The translations under genes were made by a program, and so were the position numbers. Shown here in pieces: positions 58,682 through 64,000 of a DNA stretch of 64,000 nt. The stretch lies in the NCBI RefSeq assembly GCF_002795245.1, contig NZ_PGVG01000012.1, forward strand, positions 1 to 64,000, in the 5' to 3' direction. Numbering within the stretch: the first letter of the stretch is position 1; the number at the start of each line of letters is the position of its first letter. This DNA comes from Bradyrhizobium forestalis (GTDB lineage Bacteria > Pseudomonadota > Alphaproteobacteria > Rhizobiales > Xanthobacteraceae). A model generated the notes under the pieces. The model was not told the DNA's origin. It did not search any database and was given only the letters and a program-made list of their open reading frames with translations.

Positions 58682-59713
58682 TCAGAACGTCAGCTGCACC
58701 TTCATCGACTGCGAGCGGTCGCTGGCGAGCTCGAAGGCGGCGACCGCGTTCTCGAACGGCATGGTCGCCGTGATCAGCGGCTTGACGTCGATCAGGCCTT
58801 CGCCCATCAGCCGCACCGCCAGCTCGAACTCGGGATCGAAGCGGAAGGTACCGCGGAGCTGCAGTTCCTTGCCGACGATGGAGTTGATCGGCAACGTCAT
58901 CTCGCCGCCGAGGCCAAGCTGCACGAGGATAGCACCGGGGCGCAGCACGTCGAGCGCCGTGCGGAGCGCAGCCTGGTTGCCGGAGGCCTCGAACAGCGTG
59001 TCGAACACGCCCTTGCCGGTGCGCCACGGGTCGAGCGCAGCGGCGTTGGTCGCGACATTGATGGCATGCGTGGCGCCGAGCTCTTTCGCGACGGCGAGCG
59101 GCGCGTCGGCCACATCCGTCACCACGATCTCGGATGCGCCGCCGAAGCGCGAGACCAGGATCATCAGCGCGCCGATCGGGCCGCAGCCGGTGATCAGCAC
59201 GCGCTTGCCGAGCAGGGGACCGGCCTGCTTGCCGGCGTGCAGGCATACCGCGAGCGGCTCGGCCACCGCCGCTTCCGCCAGCGAGAGCTTGTCTGAGATC
59301 GGCACGGCCTGCGTCGCATCGACCGTGATGAACTCGCGAAAGCCGCCCTGCACATGCGGAAAGCGCATCGCGCTGCCGAGGAAGCGCATGTCGAGGCACT
59401 GGTTGCGCAGGCCTTCCTGGCAGTGCAGGCATTGGCCGCACGGCTTGCTCGGATTGACCGCAACGCGCGTGCCAGTCTTCACGGTGGTGACGCCGTCGCC
59501 GACCGCGGCGACGACGCCCGCGATCTCATGCCCCAGCGCCATCGGCTGCTGGATGCGCACGACGCCGAAGCCGCCATGATGGTAGTAGTGCAGGTCCGAG
59601 CCGCAGATGCCGCCATTGGCGATCTTGACGCGGACCTCGCCGGGGCCGGGTGCCGGGTCGGGGTAATTGTCGATCCGCAGGTCCTTTGGGGCGTGAATGA
59701 CGACGGCGCGCAT
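58682..59713 (-). CDS. idnD: L-idonate 5-dehydrogenase-like zinc alcohol dehydrogenase
   Basis: The 343-residue MDR enzyme has catalytic zinc ligands Cys37 (NGGICGSDLHYY) and His62/Glu63 (LGHEIAG) and structural zinc ligands Cys92, 95, 98 and 106 (PCGQCLHCQEGLRNQC). The coenzyme motif is LITGCGPIGALMILVSRFGG. The pattern HYYHHGGFGVVRIQQPMALG is characteristic of the idonate dehydrogenase branch. It oxidises L-idonate at C5 to 5-ketogluconate. It is the last gene of the operon with idnO and the dehydratase. Confidence 0.88.
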   Translation of the reverse strand: MRAVVIHAPKDLRIDNYPDPAPGPGEVRVKIANGGICGSDLHYYHHGGFGVVRIQQPMALGHEIAGVVAAVGDGVTTVKTGTRVAVNPSKPCGQCLHCQEGLRNQCLDMRFLGSAMRFPHVQGGFREFITVDATQAVPISDKLSLAEAAVAEPLAVCLHAGKQAGPLLGKRVLITGCGPIGALMILVSRFGGASEIVVTDVADAPLAVAKELGATHAINVATNAAALDPWRTGKGVFDTLFEASGNQAALRTALDVLRPGAILVQLGLGGEMTLPINSIVGKELQLRGTFRFDPEFELAVRLMGEGLIDVKPLITATMPFENAVAAFELASDRSQSMKVQLTF

Positions 59714-59737
59714 GGCTTGCTCCCTAGACTTCGCAGG

Positions 59738-60505
59738 TCACATCGCGGCGATCATGCCGCCATCGACATAGATGATCTGGCCGTTGACGTAGGTGGAGGC
59801 GTCCGACGCCAGGAAGATCGCCGCGCCGACCAGCTCATCCGGCTTGCCCCAGCGCTTGGAGGGAATGCGCCCCATCAGCCAATTGTTGAAATCGGCGTTG
59901 TTGACCAGTGCCTCGTTCATGTCGGTCAGCATGTAGCCGGGGCCGATCGCATTGGCCTGGATACCGTGCTGGGCCCATTCCACCGCCATCGAGCGGGTCA
60001 GGTTCTTGATGCCGCCCTTGGCGGCGGTGTAGGGCGCGATGGTGGGGCGCGCGAGCTCGCTGCCGAGCGAGCCGATATTGATGATCTTGCCGCGCTTGCG
60101 CGGGATCATGCGCTTGGCAGCCTCGCGGCCGATCACGAAGGCGCTGGTGAGGTTGGTCTCGATCACCTTGCGCCATTCGTCGGTGGTGAACTCGACCAAC
60201 GGCTTGCGGTGCTGAATGCCGGCATTGTTGACGACGATGTCGACGGCGAGGCCCTTTTTGTCGAAGTCGTTGAAGGCCGCGATGATCGCGGGCTCGTCGG
60301 TGACGTTGAAGGCGGCGCCTTCGGCCTGGTAACCCGCGCTGCGAAACTCGGCGACGGCCTGCTCGACGCGCTTGGGGTCGACGCCGTTGATGATGATCTT
60401 CGCGCCGGCCTTGGCCATGCCCTCCGCAATGGCGCGGCCGAGGCCGCGGGAGGAGCCGGTCACGAGCGCGGTGCGGCCTGAGAGGTCGAAGAGAGAAGTG
60501 CTCAT
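59738..60505 (-). CDS. idnO: Gluconate 5-dehydrogenase-like SDR
   Basis: The 255-residue SDR has TALVTGSSRGLGRAIAEGMA, NNAGIQHRKPLVEF, the catalytic Ser146, Tyr159 and Lys163 (INIGSLGSE, YTAAKGG), and YVNGQIIYVDGGMIAAM. NAGIQHRKP and GGIKNLTRSMAVEWAQHGI are signatures of the IdnO/Gno branch. It should reduce 5-ketogluconate to D-gluconate. It starts 12 bases past the dehydratase stop and is followed by idnD. Confidence 0.88.
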   Translation of the reverse strand: MSTSLFDLSGRTALVTGSSRGLGRAIAEGMAKAGAKIIINGVDPKRVEQAVAEFRSAGYQAEGAAFNVTDEPAIIAAFNDFDKKGLAVDIVVNNAGIQHRKPLVEFTTDEWRKVIETNLTSAFVIGREAAKRMIPRKRGKIINIGSLGSELARPTIAPYTAAKGGIKNLTRSMAVEWAQHGIQANAIGPGYMLTDMNEALVNNADFNNWLMGRIPSKRWGKPDELVGAAIFLASDASTYVNGQIIYVDGGMIAAM

Positions 60506-60517
60506 CTCGAGGAATCC

Positions 60518-61717
60518 TTAAGTGTTGGAACGGCGCACGGTGAGATCTGAGCGCTCGAATACGGCGGGCAGAAGGTCGACGCCGAGGCCGGGTCCTTCCA
60601 TCGGGAAGACGTAGCCGTCCTTGATCACGGGCATCGTGGTGACGAGTTCATTGTACCAGCCCTTGTAGAAGGCGCGCACCGATTCCTGGATCAGCGTGTT
60701 GGGCTGGCTGAACGACATGTGGATGGCCGCGATGAAGCCGATCGGGCCGATGCAATCGTGCGGCGCGAACGGCCGGTGATAGGTCTCGGCCATCGCCGCG
60801 ATCTTACGGCCTTCGGTGAGGCCGCCGGTCCAGCACAGGTCCGCCATCACCACATGCATGGCGTCGCGGTCGAGCATGTCCTTGTAGGGAAAGCGCGAGC
60901 CCAGCGTCTCGCTGGCGCAGACCCAGACGTCGGTCGAACGCGCATATTCGGCCAGCGCCTGCGGCGAGTTCATCCGGATGGGGTCCTCGTACCAGGTCGG
61001 CTTGTAGGGCTCGAGCGCGCGCGCGATCTGCTTGGCGGTCGGCAGATTCCACAGCGAATGGAGCTCGACCATGATCTCCATCTTGTCGCCGACGGCTTTG
61101 CGGATCTTCTCGAACGGCTCGATCGCCTGCTTCATCTGGGCGGCGGTGATGTAGAGGCCCTTGTTCTCCTGCGCGGCCGGATCGAACGGCCAGATCTTCA
61201 TCGCCGAGATGCCGCTTTCGAGCAGGCTTTCGGCGAGTACATCGGCATGGTTCATGAAGCCGTCGAGATCTTCATAGGGTCCCTTGGAGGCGCCGAGATT
61301 CCAGTTCGCGACTGGGCTGATATTGGTCGAGCGGACATATTGCGTGCCGGCGCAGGTGTTGTAGATGCGCTGCTTGTCGCGGCAGAGGCCGCCGAGCATC
61401 TGATGCACCGGCTGGCCGCAGACCTTGCCGAACAAATCCCACAGCGCGATGTCGATGGCGGAGGCCGCGCGATACTCGACACCGGTGGACGACTGCGCCA
61501 TCGGCAGATTCAGCATGTCGCGATGGATCGCCTCGATGTGCAGGGGATTGCGGCCGAGCAGGCGGCCGGCAAAGGTGTCGTGGATCTGCGCCTCGACCGC
61601 GCCCGCACCATAGAAGGTCTCGCCGAGACCGATCACGCCGGCGTCGGTGTGGACGCGCACCCAGATGACGTTGGAGAATTCCTCGGTACGCAGCGTCTCG
61701 ATCGACGTGATCTTCAC
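60518..61717 (-). CDS. Enolase-superfamily sugar-acid dehydratase (mandelate racemase/MLE family)
   Basis: The 399-residue protein has the capping domain (ITSIETLRTEEFSNVIWVRV) and the barrel with Lys174 (SAMKIWPFD), metal ligands Glu218, Glu244 and Glu270 (MVELHSLWN, WYEDPIRM, CASETLGSR) and His220 and His320 (APHDCIG). His220 after Glu218 is typical of the mannonate/gluconate dehydratase-type subgroups. It probably dehydrates an aldonate to a 2-keto-3-deoxy acid. The start is a GTG with GGGAGGA 8 bases upstream; the longer frame is spurious. The exact sugar acid is unresolved. Confidence 0.87.
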   Translation of the reverse strand: MKITSIETLRTEEFSNVIWVRVHTDAGVIGLGETFYGAGAVEAQIHDTFAGRLLGRNPLHIEAIHRDMLNLPMAQSSTGVEYRAASAIDIALWDLFGKVCGQPVHQMLGGLCRDKQRIYNTCAGTQYVRSTNISPVANWNLGASKGPYEDLDGFMNHADVLAESLLESGISAMKIWPFDPAAQENKGLYITAAQMKQAIEPFEKIRKAVGDKMEIMVELHSLWNLPTAKQIARALEPYKPTWYEDPIRMNSPQALAEYARSTDVWVCASETLGSRFPYKDMLDRDAMHVVMADLCWTGGLTEGRKIAAMAETYHRPFAPHDCIGPIGFIAAIHMSFSQPNTLIQESVRAFYKGWYNELVTTMPVIKDGYVFPMEGPGLGVDLLPAVFERSDLTVRRSNT

Positions 61718-61773
61718 GGCAACTATCCTCCCATCACGGGCGCCTCGCGCCGACGTCTCATTTTGCATTGCAG

Positions 61774-61829
61774 CATGTTGCATGTTGCGTGGAAGTCTTA
61801 CGCCTGCTTGTAATATATCACAACATGTT
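61774..61829. promoter_or_regulatory. Candidate GntR operators in the divergent spacer
   Basis: CATGTTG occurs twice in tandem (61774-61787) and once more within AACATGTT (61822-61829, a perfect palindrome). Next to that, TTGTAATATATCACAA (61808-61823) is a 16-base palindrome with one mismatched pair. TTGT...ACAA is the usual shape of FadR-type GntR sites. They lie between the dehydratase and GntR genes. Confidence 0.5.
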
Positions 61830-61894
61830 TTAAGGGTGCCACAAACAAAGCGCCGCCCAACAACGAGAGCGCGAACCTGACGGGAGAGAACGAC

Positions 61895-62659
61895 ATGGCA
61901 CGGCGCAAGCGCGCGCTCGAGGTGGTGAGACACGACGACAGCGAGGGCAGGCCCTCGCGGCGCAACCGACTCAATTTCTTCGAGCTGGCCTATCAGAGGA
62001 TCGAGGAGCTGCTCGTTCATTGCGAGCTCAAGCCCGGACAATTCATGACGATGCTGGAATTGCAGCAGATCACCGGTTTCGGGCGCACGCCGGTGCATCA
62101 CGCCGTCAATCGTCTCTCGGCCGACACGCTCATCATCATCCGGCCCCGTCATGGCCTGCACATCGCCCCGATCGATCTGGCGCGCGAGCGCATGCTGCTG
62201 GCCTTGCGCCGTGACATGGAGCGTTTCGTGATCCGTCTCGCGGCCGATCGCGCCAGCCTGTCGCATCGCAATCAGGCGCTTCACATCGAGCGTCTGCTGC
62301 GCGAGCGCCGCGCCACCCTAACCCTCGACGAATTCAACAGCCTCGATCGTCGTATCGATGCACTGGTGCTTGAGGCAGCCGGCGAGCCGTTCCTGGTGCA
62401 CACGCTGCGGCCGCTGCACACGCTGTATCGGCGCATCGGCTACATCCACCACCGCTTCATGCCGGGGCAGGCGGATCTGTCAGGCACGATCGATCATCAT
62501 CTCGCCATTCTCAGTGCCGTCGCCAGCCGCCGCGTCGAGGAGGCCGTGAAGGCGAGCGATGCACTGATCGACTACATGGGCGAGATGTTCACGGGCATGG
62601 AGGCGGGGATCGACCCGCGCCTGCTCGATTGCAGCATCGAGCCGCTGCTCGGCACGTAG
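61895..62659 (+). CDS. GntR-family transcriptional regulator (FCD-type)
   Basis: The 254-residue protein has a GntR winged helix (about 25-95: FELAYQRIEELLVHCELKPG, LQQITGFGRTPVHHAVNRLS, RPRHGLHIAPID) and an all-helical C-terminal domain of the FCD class (about 105-235), with LRRDMERFVIRLAADRA and HHRFMPGQADLSGTIDHHL supplying candidate metal-binding His and Asp residues. It is divergent from the dehydratase operon and 24 bases ahead of the MFS gene, so it probably controls both. Confidence 0.9.
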   Translation: MARRKRALEVVRHDDSEGRPSRRNRLNFFELAYQRIEELLVHCELKPGQFMTMLELQQITGFGRTPVHHAVNRLSADTLIIIRPRHGLHIAPIDLARERMLLALRRDMERFVIRLAADRASLSHRNQALHIERLLRERRATLTLDEFNSLDRRIDALVLEAAGEPFLVHTLRPLHTLYRRIGYIHHRFMPGQADLSGTIDHHLAILSAVASRRVEEAVKASDALIDYMGEMFTGMEAGIDPRLLDCSIEPLLGT

Positions 62660-62683
62660 AGAGTTCTGAGGAAAGGAAGAAGA

Positions 62684-64000
62684 ATGACAACGATGGCGAT
62701 GCCACAAACGACCGCGAGCGAAGCCGCGGTCCGCTACCTCATCACCAACTACAGCCCCAAGGGCAACAAGGTCGGCTGGCTGATGATGGCCTCGATCCTG
62801 GTCGAGGCCTGGGACCTCTATTCGATCGCCTTCGTGCTGATTTTCATCAAGGAGCAGTACAATCCCGATCCGCTGATGCTCGGCCTTGCCGCGGCGGGCA
62901 CGCAAGGCGGCGCCCTGATCGGCGCGCTGCTCGGCGGCTGGCTGTCCGACAAGATCGGGCGCCGGGTCATGTTCCTGGCGACGATGGTGATGTTCATCGT
63001 GCTGGCGCTCGCGCAGGCCTTCGTGCCGAACGTGGCCTGGCTCGTCGTGATCCGCTTCCTGCTCGGCATTCCGCTCGGCTCCGACATCTCGACCGGCTAC
63101 ACCTACATCATGGAATCCATGGCCAAGGGCGAGCGCGAAGTCATGGGCAACCGCTGGCAGTTCATGTTCGCCGTCGGCGAGGTCCTGACCATCGGCGTCA
63201 TCGTGATCTTCCTCCTGGTCGACATGAACCACGAGATGCTGTGGCGCGTGACGCTCGGCCTCGGCGCGGTGCCGGCGCTGATCATCCTCATCATGCGCCA
63301 CGACGTGCCGGAGACGGCGGTGTGGCTGGTGCAGAAGGGGCGCTACCGCGAGGCCAAGCAGGTCGCCCGTGAGATGTTCAACGACAATCTCGACATGCTG
63401 CCGGATCGGGACGTCGAGGTGCCGAAGGTCTCGACCCGCGCGTTCCTCGCCGACCTCAAGAAGGACCCGATCCGCTGGCGCGCGACGGTCTACGGCTGGA
63501 TTGCCTGCTTCATGCAAGCAAGCGAGTTCTCGACCTTCGCGTTCTACCTGCCGGTGCTGTTCGCGATGGTCGGCGTTTCGTCAATTCTCGGCAACAATCT
63601 GGTGACGATGGCGCTGTTTGCCTTCGCGGGGCTGTCGGGCTGGGTCGGACCCTTGCTGACGCCGAAGATCGGTCATCGTGGCATCTCGATCGCCGGCTTC
63701 TCGATCGTGCTGGTATCGCTGCTCGTCGCGGCCCTCGCGCTCTACACCGACAACAAGATGCTGCTGCCGTTTGCCGCCGCCGCGATGCTGTGGGGCCATT
63801 ACTGGGACGCCTCGAACTGCATGACGATCCCGACCATGGTCGCCAAGCCGAAATATCGCGGCACCGCCAGCGGCTTCGCCTACATGTTCGTGAAGCTGCC
63901 GTCGTTCCTGGCGATCTTCCTGTTCCCCTCGCTGTTCGCGGCGATCGGGCAGGCCAACGCCACGCTGTTCGTCGCGATCTTCCCGCTGATCGGATTGCTC
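62684..64000 (+). CDS. MFS (sugar/metabolite:H+ symporter) transporter, 3' end outside window
   Basis: The frame runs open from ATG 62684 to the window edge (439 codons, no stop). It has the MFS pattern: TM1 with MMASILVEAWDLYSIAFVLI, then the loop motif GGWLSDKIGRRVMFLATMVM, and RFLLGIPLGSDISTGYTYIM in TM4. The GYTYIMESMAKGERE segment is typical of the metabolite:H+ symporter group. A central cytoplasmic loop (VPKVSTRAFLADLKKDPIRW) separates the halves. AAGGAAGAAG precedes the start. Location beside hexonate genes suggests uptake of a sugar acid. Confidence 0.9.
   Translation, partial: MTTMAMPQTTASEAAVRYLITNYSPKGNKVGWLMMASILVEAWDLYSIAFVLIFIKEQYNPDPLMLGLAAAGTQGGALIGALLGGWLSDKIGRRVMFLATMVMFIVLALAQAFVPNVAWLVVIRFLLGIPLGSDISTGYTYIMESMAKGEREVMGNRWQFMFAVGEVLTIGVIVIFLLVDMNHEMLWRVTLGLGAVPALIILIMRHDVPETAVWLVQKGRYREAKQVAREMFNDNLDMLPDRDVEVPKVSTRAFLADLKKDPIRWRATVYGWIACFMQASEFSTFAFYLPVLFAMVGVSSILGNNLVTMALFAFAGLSGWVGPLLTPKIGHRGISIAGFSIVLVSLLVAALALYTDNKMLLPFAAAAMLWGHYWDASNCMTIPTMVAKPKYRGTASGFAYMFVKLPSFLAIFLFPSLFAAIGQANATLFVAIFPLIGLL

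Overview
The window is GC-rich chromosomal DNA from an alphaproteobacterium, most likely Bradyrhizobium or a close relative. The evidence is the density of catabolic and transport genes, the RopB/Omp25-type outer-membrane barrels, the many small secreted proteins, and intergenic spacers filled with palindromic repeats of types I associate with Bradyrhizobium. There is no phage, plasmid, transposase or CRISPR signature. One tRNA gene, tRNA-Arg(TCG), is present. The assignment to genus is inference from family resemblance; no search was run.

Layout. 194-4003: an ArsR-type regulator, two small alpha-beta barrel proteins (NIPSNAP and ABM), a PEP-mutase/isocitrate-lyase-like enzyme, a one-pass membrane protein and a TRIC-type channel. 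4050-9048: a three-haem cytochrome c facing away from a giant fused indolepyruvate:ferredoxin oxidoreductase. 9964-15535: a co-directional CoA-thioester cluster (thiolase-like, DUF35 zinc-ribbon/OB, MaoC hydratase, HSD17B4-type SDR, DHDPS-like aldolase, Nudix hydrolase), with three of its internal gaps occupied by palindromic repeats. 15802-18843: a PAS sensor histidine kinase meeting a GrlR-like gene stop codon to stop codon. 19104-25601: small secreted or membrane proteins, a VOC protein, tRNA-Arg, an AraC regulator, a DUF3775/host-attachment pair and a periplasmic ClpP-like protein. 25699-33537: a DMT exporter, a HExxE-motif protein, a histone-H1-like protein, a photolyase remnant, a chemoreceptor, a 1-Cys peroxiredoxin and a secreted phosphodiesterase/phosphatase. 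34785-41701: small secreted proteins, a GNAT protein, an SDR lacking its YxxxK motif, a beta-barrel porin, a serine hydrolase and an outer-membrane protein holding two barrels in one chain. 41935-43391: an ArsR/SRPBCC operon with a strong promoter, apparently leaderless and flanked by twin operators.

43419-54533 is a catabolic block. An IclR regulator leads an operon of CaiB-type CoA-transferase, Bug-type binding protein and LivJ-type binding protein. Next to it are genes for a likely aromatic meta-cleavage route: a flavoprotein aromatic hydroxylase, a type-I extradiol dioxygenase, a fumarylacetoacetase-fold hydrolase, a LivJ-type binding protein and a second IclR regulator. 54579-58627 holds a secreted metallo-hydrolase, a NarL-type two-component pair and a secreted DUF3280-like protein. 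58682-64000 looks like hexonate catabolism: idonate 5-dehydrogenase, gluconate 5-dehydrogenase, an enolase-superfamily sugar-acid dehydratase, a divergent GntR regulator and an MFS transporter cut by the window end.

The items I find most worth following up are the twin-operator/leaderless ArsR promoter, the double-barrel outer-membrane protein, the compact aromatic cluster with unknown substrate, the photolyase remnant, and the dispersed composite repeat present as an inverted pair 25 kb apart.
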